A stretch of DNA of 64,000 bases from Sporosarcina sp. ANT_H38 (GTDB lineage: Bacteria; Bacillota; Bacilli; Bacillales_A; Planococcaceae). Every line of letters begins with the position of its first letter. The first letter of the stretch is position 1. Below, in pieces: positions 1-9,614 of this stretch. Location of the stretch: the NCBI RefSeq assembly GCF_008369195.1, contig NZ_VOBC01000001.1, forward strand, positions 558,001-622,000, given 5' to 3'. Made by a program: the position numbers and the translations under genes. Under the pieces are notes generated by a model. It was not told the origin of the DNA. It did not search any database and worked only from the letters and a program-made list of their open reading frames with translations.

Positions 1-626
<626 letters not shown>

Positions 627-639
627 GGAGGAGACAAAT

Positions 640-3051
640 ATGTTAGTATCTACAAAATGGTTAAGTGAATATGTAAATATAGAGGGAATTTCTACGGCAG
701 ACCTTGCGGAGAAAATTACACGTTCTGGCATTGAAGTCGATTCTATTATCGACCGTTCTCACGGTATGACAAACGTTGTAGTAGGTTATGTGTTGGAATG
801 TGTCAAACATCCAGAAGCAGACAAGTTGCGCATTTGCCAAGTGGACGTTGGGGGAGAGACAACACAAATCATTTGTGGCGCACCAAACGTTGCGGAAGGT
901 CAAAAAGTTATCGTTGCACGTCCGGGAGCAGTTCTTCCAGGCGGCATGAAGATTAAAAAAGCAAAACTTCGCGGTGAAGAATCGAACGGCATGATTTGTT
1001 CTCTTCAAGAACTTGCGATTGAAGGAAAGCTTGTACCGAAAGCTTATTCAGAAGGTATCTATGTTTTACCCGAAACCGCTGTACCTGGAGAATCAGCACT
1101 TCCATTGCTAGGTCTTGATGATCAAGTACTTGAATTCGATTTAACGCCAAACCGTTCAGACGCACTCAGCATGATAGGTGTTGCATATGAAGTCGGTGCG
1201 ATTTTATCACAAGGTATCCAGCTCCCTGAAATTAACTACACTTCTTCAAATGAGAAGGCAGAAGATATGCTGAAACTGCGTATCGATGCAAAAGAAGATA
1301 ATCCGATGTACGTAGCGAAAGTCGTGAAGAACGTTAAAGTAAAAGCGTCTCCATTATGGCTTCAAAACCGTTTGATGGCTGCTGGCGTACGTCCACATAA
1401 TAACGTTGTCGATATTACAAACTTTGTGTTGATGGAATACGGCCAACCACTTCATGCATTTGACTATGACCGTCTCGGAACTGGAGAAATCGCTGTTCGT
1501 CTTGCGGAACAAGGTGAAAAAATTACGACGTTGGATGATACTGAAAGAACGCTTGAAGCGCATCAACTTGTTATTACGAATGGTAAAGAACCAGTAGCAA
1601 TTGCAGGTATAATGGGCGGATTAAATACGGAAGTGCATGATGGAACGACGACGGTTGTCATCGAATCTGCTTATTTCGCACCGGGATCTGTCCGCCGCAC
1701 GTCGAGAGAGCTTGGACTTCGCAGTGATGCAAGTACACGCCTTGAAAAAGGGGTCGATCCTAATCGGGTAGAAGCAGCAGCAGAACGTGCCGCACAGCTT
1801 ATGGCTGAAATTGCGGGTGGGGAAGTGCTTGCTGGATCTGTCATTGTTGATGAACTCGATAAAACGCCTATACGCATTACAGTTTCACCGGATTATATCA
1901 ACAACCGCCTTGGTATGAAAATCCCTCTTGAAGAAATGTTAGCTATTTTAGACGGATTGCAAATTCCTACAGAAGCGGTGAACGGTAAACTCATTATAGA
2001 CGCACCGACACGCAGACAGGATCTTCGAATCCAAGAAGATATTATCGAAGAGATTGCACGGATGTACGGCTATGACCTGATTCCAATGACACTTCCAGTA
2101 ACTGAATCTACGCCGGGGGGATTGACGCCGTATCAGGCGAAACGCCGTACAGTTAGAGCGTTCCTTGAAGGTGCAGGTCTTTACCAGGCACTGACGTATT
2201 CATTAACATCTAAGGAACATGCACAAAGCTACGCACTTGAAACTGCGCCTGTCACAGAGCTTTTGATGCCGATGAGTGAAGAACGCAGTATTCTTCGTCA
2301 AAGCCTTATTCCGCATCTACTTGAAGCAGCGACATATAATGTTGCACGCCGTATGGATTCGGTGTCGCTATATGAAACAGGATCGGTATTCCTTGGAGAA
2401 GGAGAAGACGGCCTGCCGCAGGAAGTTGAGCATGTTGCAGCTGTCATTACTGGTAAGTGGGTTGACCATGCATGGCAAGCCGAAACAAAACAAGTTGACT
2501 TCTTCGTTTTGAAAGGAATTATCGAAGGAATGATGGATAGCCTTGGTCTAGCAGAAGGTTTGTCATTTGAACAAGTTGTTCTAGATGGCATGCATCCTGG
2601 CCGGACAGCTAACATTTACTATAACCGCGAACGGATTGGCTTGATTGGCCAAGTTCATCCGACAGAACAGAAAAAACGCGATTTGAAAAACACTTATGTA
2701 ATGGAAATGAACCTTGCTAAAATCTTGTCGGTTGAAACGAATGAGCTTGTATACGTTCAGGTTCCACGATTCCCGTCGAGCTCAAGAGACATCGCGCTTG
2801 TCGTATCGAGCGAGACATCAGCGGGGATGCTTGGAGCTGTTATTCGAAGCGCAGGCGGCAAGTTGTTGAAAGACGTTAGATTGTTTGACTTGTACGAGGG
2901 CGACAATGTTGAGGATGGTAAGAAATCACTTGCGTTCTCTCTGACATATGCAGACCCTGAGCGTACTTTGACAGACGAAGAAGTCGTCAAAGCGCATGAC
3001 AAAGTGTTGAATGCGTTAACAACTGAAGCAGGAGCATTGCTCCGCGGATAA
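640..3051 (+). CDS. pheT: Phenylalanyl-tRNA synthetase beta subunit
   Basis: Beta subunit (803 aa, normal length) that provides tRNA binding and editing for PheRS. Domain order fits the family: N-terminal EMAP/tRNA-binding-like fold (VKHPEADKLRICQVDVGG), B3/B4 editing region in the middle, B5 domain, and a C-terminal ferredoxin-like anticodon-binding domain (PRFPSSSRDIALV). I place the start at the ATG at 640 because GAGGAGGAG lies just upstream; an open frame continues farther 5' but overlaps pheS without a ribosome site. Second gene of the pheST operon, followed by a terminator. Confidence 0.98.
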   Translation: MLVSTKWLSEYVNIEGISTADLAEKITRSGIEVDSIIDRSHGMTNVVVGYVLECVKHPEADKLRICQVDVGGETTQIICGAPNVAEGQKVIVARPGAVLPGGMKIKKAKLRGEESNGMICSLQELAIEGKLVPKAYSEGIYVLPETAVPGESALPLLGLDDQVLEFDLTPNRSDALSMIGVAYEVGAILSQGIQLPEINYTSSNEKAEDMLKLRIDAKEDNPMYVAKVVKNVKVKASPLWLQNRLMAAGVRPHNNVVDITNFVLMEYGQPLHAFDYDRLGTGEIAVRLAEQGEKITTLDDTERTLEAHQLVITNGKEPVAIAGIMGGLNTEVHDGTTTVVIESAYFAPGSVRRTSRELGLRSDASTRLEKGVDPNRVEAAAERAAQLMAEIAGGEVLAGSVIVDELDKTPIRITVSPDYINNRLGMKIPLEEMLAILDGLQIPTEAVNGKLIIDAPTRRQDLRIQEDIIEEIARMYGYDLIPMTLPVTESTPGGLTPYQAKRRTVRAFLEGAGLYQALTYSLTSKEHAQSYALETAPVTELLMPMSEERSILRQSLIPHLLEAATYNVARRMDSVSLYETGSVFLGEGEDGLPQEVEHVAAVITGKWVDHAWQAETKQVDFFVLKGIIEGMMDSLGLAEGLSFEQVVLDGMHPGRTANIYYNRERIGLIGQVHPTEQKKRDLKNTYVMEMNLAKILSVETNELVYVQVPRFPSSSRDIALVVSSETSAGMLGAVIRSAGGKLLKDVRLFDLYEGDNVEDGKKSLAFSLTYADPERTLTDEEVVKAHDKVLNALTTEAGALLRG

Positions 3052-3062
3052 ATAAAATCAAG

Positions 3063-3097
3063 AGGCACACAGAATTCTATTCTGTATGCCTTTTTTT
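3063..3097 (+). terminator. Rho-independent terminator of pheST
   Basis: A 12-bp near-perfect stem (AGGCACACAGAAT paired with ATTCTGTATGCC, TCT loop) is followed by a run of seven T, directly downstream of the pheT stop. Confidence 0.9.
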
Positions 3098-3711
3098 GTT
3101 CAAAGAAAAGTATAAGTTTTTCAACCTAGAGCAGTGTCTAGACTTCAGGCACCATCCGCTTTTTTATGCAACGAACTTTGCTAGGGGTTCTATTAGAACT
3201 TGAAAGTTGCAATTACAGTTCCAAACTTCACTACGCGCAAAAATAAATCTAGTTTATTGAATCTTCGAGGTTTTTAATGAAGTGCAAAGCCCGTTTACAA
3301 ACTTTAGTCACGGTTAAAAAAACAGTCTACCTCTTCCGATTCGTTTTGTCATAATAAGGGAACTTATTTCCTTTCATTTTCGCACATATCAGGAAGTACT
3401 ATGTTAAATTTCGCAATTTCGGAAGATGGGAGCGGAATGTTTATCAATAGGGGATTATTGTATAATAATAAATATTGGGAGCAGTAGAACGTTATCGTTT
3501 CTGGACAATTGAAGAGACGATACCAAAGGAGAAAAGCTGAGGGTTTTGATACTAATATAAGTTATGAATTTAATGTAAGCTATAAGGAAATGATTTAGGT
3601 GTGGGGTGGACAGAAAACTGCTCGAAAGACAATGGGAGAAGCATATAAATATTTTGATAGCTTAGGAGGTTTCGCGAAATTACATGTTTTTCCAAGGTTC
3701 CTGATTTGATG

Positions 3712-3798
3712 GGAAATAGCTCAGCAAAAGATATTGAAATTCAAGAAGTGGAAGACCTGATGAAAATTAAATTACCTAATTTATATAAGAATTGACCC
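3712..3798 (+). pseudogene. Possible remnant of a SMI1/KNR4 (SUKH)-like gene
   Basis: One frame reads ...SAKDIEIQEVEDLMKIKLP followed by NLYKN and a stop. The spacing 'I..VE..L.IKLP..YK' is the usual N-terminal signature of SUKH proteins (immunity proteins of contact-dependent toxin systems). No start codon with a ribosome site and no downstream SUKH domain remain, so at most a fragment survives. The call rests on one short motif and could be chance. Confidence 0.25.
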
Positions 3799-3817
3799 CA
3801 AAAAAGGCAGGATTATC

Positions 3818-3867
3818 ACGGGAGGCATCCACGATGCACCGAAGCGGTATTCAATGGAATTATTGAT
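3818..3867. repeat. Partial copy of local interspersed repeat (family A)
   Basis: GGGAGGCATCC, then CCGAAGCGGTATTCAATGGAAT, resembles the 3' end of the repeats at 13,734-13,876 and 18,975-19,084 (GGAGGCATCC ... AGCG ... ATTCAATG). Only the terminal part is present. Confidence 0.5.
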
Positions 3868-4044
3868 GCATTCTATTTAGTGTTGAGGTTGGGAGAGCTT
3901 TTAGCTTTTTTGGGTGTGAATCATTATTTAGATACTGACTTGTTATTTCTCTTATCATGCCTTAGGTGATTGGCATCACACTAAAGAACGTTTGTTTGAT
4001 ACAATGAAATGTATATAAGGAATTCAGGGGTTCCGGGAAGGAGG

Positions 4045-7000
4045 ATGGACGTCGTAATCACGCAAAAGCAAATAATGGACATGTGCGGGAACAGTTCGTT
4101 TAAAAGAGGCGAAGCCTTTCATCGTTCGGGGAAAGTGACGATTGAACAATATACCGGTATGCATTGTCAAGCGACAGTGGCGGGAACGGAAACCTATTAT
4201 GTCACAATCGACAATGATGGGGAAGATGACATTCGCACGGAATGTAGTTGTCCATCGCTGCCTTTCTATCCGTACAAATGCCAGCATATTGCCGCGGTCA
4301 TGCATGCCATCATTGAATTTGATGAGCCTTCGGTAACATACGGATTACTATCCATTTTCAATGAAAAGCCTATAAGATCAACTGGACAACAGCTTCATTT
4401 CGAAGATCGGGAAGTGCTTGACCTGCTGTTCACGTGGATGCCTATTGCCGTCAAAGGCGGGCATATGCTCGGCATCGAAATTCAAATCGGTTCAGTTTCC
4501 GTGCAGCATATCCGTGGCTTTTTGAGTCAGGTGAATGAAGGAAAACCTACTTCCCTTTCGCCAACTTTTACGTTTGATTCGAACCTCCATTGTTTCCAGC
4601 GTGAAGCGGATGCTGTTCTCCAACAGCTCATTCGAATTAATCAAGAGGAAAAGGTGTACGTAGCCGACCACTCAATCAGCCCACAAACGTTACTCATCCC
4701 ACCCACGTCTTGGGATAGACTACTGCCGTTTTTAAACCTTGCACCGCTAGTAAGGTCGGAGCATGGTGGAAAGCGCATTGTCGGTGTGCCGCTCTCAAAT
4801 GAGGCATTGCCCTTAAAATTCCGTTTTGATAGGCTGGAAAGCAAGGGGCATTATTTGGAAATCGACGGATTGGCCTTTGTTCTAGTTCTCCAGGCTTATC
4901 ATTCTGTCCTATGCAACGGGCAATTGTTTCAGCTGGACAATGAGGATTGTAAGCGTCTTACTGATCTAAAGCAGATGGTCGAAACCTCGGGAGCTCGTCA
5001 ACTGCCGATTGCCAATGAACAAATTGGCTTTTTCCTAGAAAAGGTTGTCCCAGGGTTGCGAAGGATTGGTGAAGTTCAACTCGCCGAAACTGTTTTGAAC
5101 AAACTGGTGAAATCTCCGTTGGAAGCCATGCTGTACGTCGATCGTGTAAATAATCGTCTTCTTGCAAGCTTGGAGTTCCACTATGACCATCTTGTTATTA
5201 ATCCATTAACAGAAGGGTATTTGCCGACAGGCTCGGTACTGGTTCGTGACTTGGAGAAAGAAGAAAATATCCTTGCCTTCATGAAGAAAAGTTCGTTTAC
5301 GGAATATGATGAAGGGTATTTATTGCACAATGAAGAATTAGAGTATGAATTTCTAAAGCATATTCTGCCGAAATTGCAAAAACTCGTGAAGGTATATGCG
5401 ACAACAGCGATCAAGAATCGGATTTTTAGAGGGCATGCTCGTCCACGGATTCGGGTAAAGTCGCAGGAAGAACGAACAAACTGGCTCGAATTCAAATTTG
5501 AGTTGGACGGCATACCGGACAAGCATATACGTGAAGTCCTTGAAGCTCTGGAGGAAAAACGGAAGTATTACCGTTTGCGGGATGGAGCCCTACTTTCATT
5601 AGAAACAAAGGAATTTGAAGACATCCAACGTTTTTTGAAAGAAGTTCCTGATGGGTTGGACGACCTGGAAAAAGGCCTGTCTGTGCCAATAGAGCGTGGA
5701 ATCCGCTTCCTCGTTGGTACCGATGAGAATGGAATGTTCTCTGTAGAAGAATCTGCACGCCAGTTCTTCGAACACCTCCTTAATCCCGAAAGCACTGGAA
5801 TAGAGGTGCCGAAGCAATTAGCGACGGTACTCCGTGATTATCAACAACAGGGGTACCAGTGGATGAAAACCCTAGCGGGCCATGGATTAGGGGGCGTGCT
5901 GGCGGATGATATGGGGCTTGGCAAAACGTTGCAGAGTATTGCGTTTATCCTGTCCGTGCTTCCTGAAATTCGAGAGAAAAAACGGCGGGTCTTAATTGTT
6001 TGTCCCTCATCTTTAACGTATAACTGGTTGAGTGAGATTAAGAAATTCACACCTGACATTCATGCGGTAGTCATCGACGGGTCAAAAAAGGAGAGGGCGA
6101 AGCAGCAGAATGAACTGGAAGGCGAAGATGTTTTGATTACCTCCTATCCGTTGATTCGCCGGGATATCCAATGGTTTGAGAAACAAGACTTCCTGACAAT
6201 CTTTTTTGACGAGGCGCAGGCATTCAAAAACCCAATCACTCAAACAGCACGAGCAGTGAAAAAGTTGCAGGCTGACAATCGATTCGCGCTGACGGGAACC
6301 CCTGTTGAAAATACAGCGGAGGAACTTTGGTCCATATTTCACGTTGTATTTCCCGAACTATTCATGGGGTTGCGTGAATTTAGTGAACTCACACCGAAAG
6401 CGATATCCCGTCGCATTCGACCATTTTTGCTGCGGCGGCTGAAAGGAGATGTCCTCGCAGAGCTTCCGGAAAAAATCAAGTCAATGGAGACTTCGGATCT
6501 GCTTCCTGAACAGAAGACGATCTATGCTGCCTATTTGGCAAAGCTGCGCCACGATACGTTAAAGCACTTGGATAAGAACACGATCCGAAAGAATAAAATC
6601 AAAATCCTCGCCGGACTGACCCGGTTGCGGCAAATCTGTTGCCACCCGGCATTGTTCGTGAATGGCTATCAAGGAAGTTCGGCGAAGTTTGAGCAGTTGA
6701 AACAGCTAATTGAAGAATCGAAGCTCGCAGGAAGAAGGGTATTGATCTTTTCGCAATTTACAAAGATGCTTGGAATTATTGGCAAGGAGTTAGCGATGAA
6801 CGGAACCCCTTTTTTCTATTTGGATGGCCAAACTCCTTCAGAAGACCGGCTGGAAATATGCAATCGATTCAACGCAGGAGAGCGTGACATGTTTCTTATT
6901 TCATTAAAAGCGGGCGGGGCCGGTCTCAATTTGACAGGGGCCGACACGGTCATACTGTACGATCTTTGGTGGAATCCAGCAGTGGAGGAACAAGCCGCGG

Positions 7001-7191
7001 ACCGCGCCCATCGCATCGGTCAAAAGCGGGTCGTCCATGTTATCAAACTGGTTGCCCGTGGAACGATTGAAGATAAAATGAATGAATTGCAAGAGAAGAA
7101 AAGAGATTTGATCGAAGAAATCATTGATCCGAAAGATACTATAAGTACATTACTTACCGAGGATACTATTCGGGAGCTGTTGGAGATATAG
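4045..7191 (+). CDS. SNF2-family helicase with SWIM zinc finger
   Basis: ATP-dependent DNA translocase of the SNF2/Rad54-like class, related to B. subtilis YwqA; about 1048 aa. N-terminal SWIM zinc finger (CSCPSLPFYPYKCQH, about residues 67-81), a long middle region, then the helicase core: motif I DDMGLGKT (~620), motif II DEAQ (~721), motif III LTGTP (~748) and motif VI QAADRAHRIGQ (~985). The exact start is uncertain: AAGGAGG abuts the ATG at 4045, while the upstream in-frame ATG at 4009 has no ribosome site. It stands alone, between a decayed region and a terminator, and is not part of the B. subtilis pheT-rnhC interval. The substrate in the cell is unknown. Confidence 0.93.
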   Translation: MDVVITQKQIMDMCGNSSFKRGEAFHRSGKVTIEQYTGMHCQATVAGTETYYVTIDNDGEDDIRTECSCPSLPFYPYKCQHIAAVMHAIIEFDEPSVTYGLLSIFNEKPIRSTGQQLHFEDREVLDLLFTWMPIAVKGGHMLGIEIQIGSVSVQHIRGFLSQVNEGKPTSLSPTFTFDSNLHCFQREADAVLQQLIRINQEEKVYVADHSISPQTLLIPPTSWDRLLPFLNLAPLVRSEHGGKRIVGVPLSNEALPLKFRFDRLESKGHYLEIDGLAFVLVLQAYHSVLCNGQLFQLDNEDCKRLTDLKQMVETSGARQLPIANEQIGFFLEKVVPGLRRIGEVQLAETVLNKLVKSPLEAMLYVDRVNNRLLASLEFHYDHLVINPLTEGYLPTGSVLVRDLEKEENILAFMKKSSFTEYDEGYLLHNEELEYEFLKHILPKLQKLVKVYATTAIKNRIFRGHARPRIRVKSQEERTNWLEFKFELDGIPDKHIREVLEALEEKRKYYRLRDGALLSLETKEFEDIQRFLKEVPDGLDDLEKGLSVPIERGIRFLVGTDENGMFSVEESARQFFEHLLNPESTGIEVPKQLATVLRDYQQQGYQWMKTLAGHGLGGVLADDMGLGKTLQSIAFILSVLPEIREKKRRVLIVCPSSLTYNWLSEIKKFTPDIHAVVIDGSKKERAKQQNELEGEDVLITSYPLIRRDIQWFEKQDFLTIFFDEAQAFKNPITQTARAVKKLQADNRFALTGTPVENTAEELWSIFHVVFPELFMGLREFSELTPKAISRRIRPFLLRRLKGDVLAELPEKIKSMETSDLLPEQKTIYAAYLAKLRHDTLKHLDKNTIRKNKIKILAGLTRLRQICCHPALFVNGYQGSSAKFEQLKQLIEESKLAGRRVLIFSQFTKMLGIIGKELAMNGTPFFYLDGQTPSEDRLEICNRFNAGERDMFLISLKAGGAGLNLTGADTVILYDLWWNPAVEEQAADRAHRIGQKRVVHVIKLVARGTIEDKMNELQEKKRDLIEEIIDPKDTISTLLTEDTIRELLEI

Positions 7192-7597
7192 ATGAGGAAT
7201 AGGTGCTGATAAGATAGAAGAGAGAAATAGTAACAGGTAATGAGAGTTGACTTATAGAGGTTTCCATAATGAACAAATGAATGATTAAATAGTTTAAATG
7301 ATTTTTATAACCTTGATTGGCTAAATGCCTTTCGAGGTTTTTTATACTTTAAACAACTTACGATTAAATCAGCCAATATTTGAATCAACTAATTCAAGAT
7401 GTTAAGCAGACATACGAGGCTGGTTGCAGTGATATTTAAATAAAAAGACCACACGTAACTACTTGATTTATATTTGTACACGACCATGGCAAAGTCCCTA
7501 GTGATTAACAGGGGGATACTGTGAAAGGCTCGTTATTGGACTAGTTTACTGTTCATTTCTTAATCTCGAATAAATACAAAATCACGATAATTAAATT
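7192..7597. other. Intergenic region after the SNF2 gene
   Basis: Contains a probable terminator at 7309-7343 and otherwise no open frame, RNA gene or repeat that I can recognise. The genes on either side converge on it. Confidence 0.6.
7309..7343 (+). terminator. Probable terminator of the SNF2 helicase gene
   Basis: AACCTTGA pairs with TCGAGGTT around a loop of about 15 bases and is followed by six T. Confidence 0.6.
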
Positions 7598-7657
7598 GAA
7601 CCCCCGAATGTCAGACCTTTTTTCAAAGTGTCTGAGTTTCGAGGGATAGTTCAAAAA
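7598..7657 (-). terminator. Large hairpin, probable terminator of rnhC
   Basis: A long imperfect dyad: TTGAACCCCCGAATGTCAGAC on one side and TGTCTGAGTTTCGAGGG...TTCAA on the other. It lies just past the rnhC stop in minus-strand orientation. There is no strong T run after the stem on the minus strand, so it could also act as an RNA-stabilising 3' structure. Confidence 0.5.
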
Positions 7658-7672
7658 AGCCTGTAGACGAAA

Positions 7673-8608
7673 TCAACCTCTTTTCCGCGCTGCGAGAGCC
7701 TTCGCTTTTCCTGCATTCGCAAAATGCCACTTCGTCAACGACTTCAACTTTTCTTCACCGCTTTTCAACAAAATCCGAGCCGCCACTTCATCAACTTTCG
7801 GTCCCGCGCCTTTCGGAAGTGTCATTCCTGCAATTCCACTCAATCGGTCCATCTCTTCTAAAAACGCAACGCGTGCAATAATCGATGCCGCTGCAACCGA
7901 CATATGAAGTCCTTCCGCTTTCGTCGAAAATAGTACGTTCTCCCGCACAATATCAGACTCCGCTTTGATGTGATTATAATAAATTCCACGTTCAGCAAAT
8001 TGGTCAATTAAAATATAATCCGGTTTCTCCCCGCCCATTTTACGGAGTACATGCTTTAACGCCTGATTATGAAGGAGGGCTTTGATCTTCCCTTGTGACC
8101 AGCCACTCGCTTGTACTTCATTGTATTTCTCGTTTTCAAGCGTCAGCACACTATATAGGAGCGTCTCCTGTAAATCAGGTGCGATTTTCCGCATTAGGTC
8201 ATCTGTTAACATTTTTGAATCTTTTACACCAAGTTCGCGAACAAGTTCTACTTGATCGGCACGAACGAAACAAGCTGCAACAGTAACAGGGCCGAAGAAA
8301 TCACCCGTTCCTGTTTCATCTGATCCGAGGACAGATAGTTGTGCTAACCGGTCAGGCAGCAAGTCACCTTTTGTTTTTACTGCGGAAGACCCCGCTTTAA
8401 CTTCCGTTGTTCCCCAACGCGCGGCTTCCCGTTCAGATCCAGCACCCTGGAATAGCACTTTTCCAGACTTGTAGGCTGTGATTGAAGTATCAGGTAGTTT
8501 TGCCGCAAAGATGACTCCTGGGGCATTGCGTATGACTTTTGAAGCCGTGTAATGATTCATTACTTTTTTCATATCTTGCTCGTTTACGATAATAACTTGA
8601 TTACTCAA
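7673..8608 (-). CDS. rnhC: Ribonuclease HIII
   Basis: Endoribonuclease that cuts the RNA strand of RNA-DNA hybrids, about 311 aa, the normal length for RNase HIII. The N-terminal TBP-like substrate-binding domain ([13 protein letters not shown]) precedes the catalytic domain with its DE pair in [14 protein letters not shown] (~residue 96); later acidic residues include DSKMLTDD and the ILIDQF aspartate. I prefer the TTG at 8608 because AAAGGAAG lies about 7 bases upstream; an in-frame ATG at 8632 would place that ribosome site inside the gene. Divergent from zapA, as in B. subtilis. Confidence 0.95.
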   Translation of the reverse strand: MSNQVIIVNEQDMKKVMNHYTASKVIRNAPGVIFAAKLPDTSITAYKSGKVLFQGAGSEREAARWGTTEVKAGSSAVKTKGDLLPDRLAQLSVLGSDETGTGDFFGPVTVAACFVRADQVELVRELGVKDSKMLTDDLMRKIAPDLQETLLYSVLTLENEKYNEVQASGWSQGKIKALLHNQALKHVLRKMGGEKPDYILIDQFAERGIYYNHIKAESDIVRENVLFSTKAEGLHMSVAAASIIARVAFLEEMDRLSGIAGMTLPKGAGPKVDEVAARILLKSGEEKLKSLTKWHFANAGKAKALAARKRG

Positions 8609-8698
8609 TTTATTACTTCCTTTCGTCGACATAATTCACAACTAAAACTATTTCGTGGTATGATTATAACCATAGTTTTGACATGGGAGGAAGTATCA

Positions 8699-8959
8699 TT
8701 GGCAGACGAACAGAAAACGCGCATAGCAGTTGATATTTACGGCCAGACCTATAAAATGGTCGGTACCGAAACAAGCACTCATATGCGGCTGGTCGCCTCG
8801 ATGGTCGATGAAAGGATGAGGGAAATAAGTGCCCATAATCCCTATCTCGACAGTACAAAAATCGCTGTGCTTACCGCTGTTAATAGTGTACATGATTATC
8901 TTGAATTAAAAAAACAAGTTGAGCAATTGAAAGAAGAATTGAATAAGCTGAAGGGTTGA
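8699..8959 (+). CDS. zapA: Cell division protein ZapA
   Basis: Small (86 aa) FtsZ-ring-associated protein that bundles FtsZ filaments. The N-terminal beta segment ([17 protein letters not shown]) and the C-terminal coiled-coil helix ([19 protein letters not shown]) are typical. TTG start at 8699, preceded by GGGAGG; an open frame extends upstream to 8552 but overlaps rnhC and lacks a ribosome site. First gene of a zapA-cvpA pair (9 bases apart). TTCACA-N18-TATGAT around 8634-8663 is a plausible promoter. Confidence 0.93.
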   Translation: MADEQKTRIAVDIYGQTYKMVGTETSTHMRLVASMVDERMREISAHNPYLDSTKIAVLTAVNSVHDYLELKKQVEQLKEELNKLKG

Positions 8960-8968
8960 CGGTATTAC

Positions 8969-9508
8969 ATGCTTGATTTACTAATTATATTCCTCCTGTT
9001 TGGGGGACTCGTAACTGGATTCAGACGGGGACTTATTGTCCAAATTATACATATGACAGGATTTATCATCGCCCTCGTTGTCGCTTATTCGTACTATAAG
9101 CAACTTGCGGAAAAATTTGTTCTTTGGATTCCGTATCCAGGTGTTACAGCCGGCTCAAAATTATCTGTGTCAGTTGAACACCTTGATCTTGATGGAACGT
9201 TCTATCAATTACTGGCATTTGTTTTGATATTCCTCGTTGTGAAATTCGGATTGCAACTCATTGCATCCATGTTTGATTTCCTGAAATATCTACCTGTCCT
9301 AGGTTTCCTTGCTCGCATTACGGGGGCTTTGTTTGGATTTATCGAGTTCTATATACTTATGTTCCTTGTTCTCTATCTGCTGGCTATGCTACCGATAGAG
9401 TTTATCCAGGAAAGGTTAGACGATTCTTTGCTTGCTAAGTCAATGTTTGAACATACACCATTGTTGTCAGAAACTGTGAAGAAATGGTGGTACATCTATA
9501 CAAATTGA
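8969..9508 (+). CDS. CvpA-family membrane protein (YshB)
   Basis: Membrane protein of 179 aa with about four hydrophobic segments (MLDLLIIFLLFGGLVTGF at the N-terminus, then near residues 28-45, 78-100 and 115-140). CvpA relatives affect colicin V export in E. coli; the Bacillus role is undefined. It follows zapA closely, so the pair is probably one transcript ending at the terminator just downstream. The family call rests on the N-terminal pattern and conserved context. Confidence 0.88.
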   Translation: MLDLLIIFLLFGGLVTGFRRGLIVQIIHMTGFIIALVVAYSYYKQLAEKFVLWIPYPGVTAGSKLSVSVEHLDLDGTFYQLLAFVLIFLVVKFGLQLIASMFDFLKYLPVLGFLARITGALFGFIEFYILMFLVLYLLAMLPIEFIQERLDDSLLAKSMFEHTPLLSETVKKWWYIYTN

Positions 9509-9540
9509 TGGCTTCCCCCTTTTTGGAGGGAAGCTTTTTT
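9509..9540 (+). terminator. Terminator of zapA-cvpA
   Basis: GGCTTCCC ... GGGAAGC stem with a T-rich loop, followed by six T, within 3 bases of the cvpA stop. Confidence 0.9.
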
Positions 9541-9614
9541 CTAGAATTGTCTAGCTACAGTGGCCAGATGCAAAAAAAAAGCTAATTTCGTATTTCAGAA
9601 CAGGAGGGCTTATA

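Larger units (their letters stand above)
3099..4008. other. Gene-poor decayed intergenic region
   Basis: About 900 bases without an intact gene. A TGTCTAGAC-type motif near 3134 resembles the edge of common Bacillales interspersed repeats. Short open stretches around 3620-3800 look like remnants of a coding sequence. A partial copy of the local interspersed repeat lies near 3818-3867. No tRNA or RNA gene was recognised. It reads as an old insertion or deletion scar between pheT and the SNF2 gene. Confidence 0.5.
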
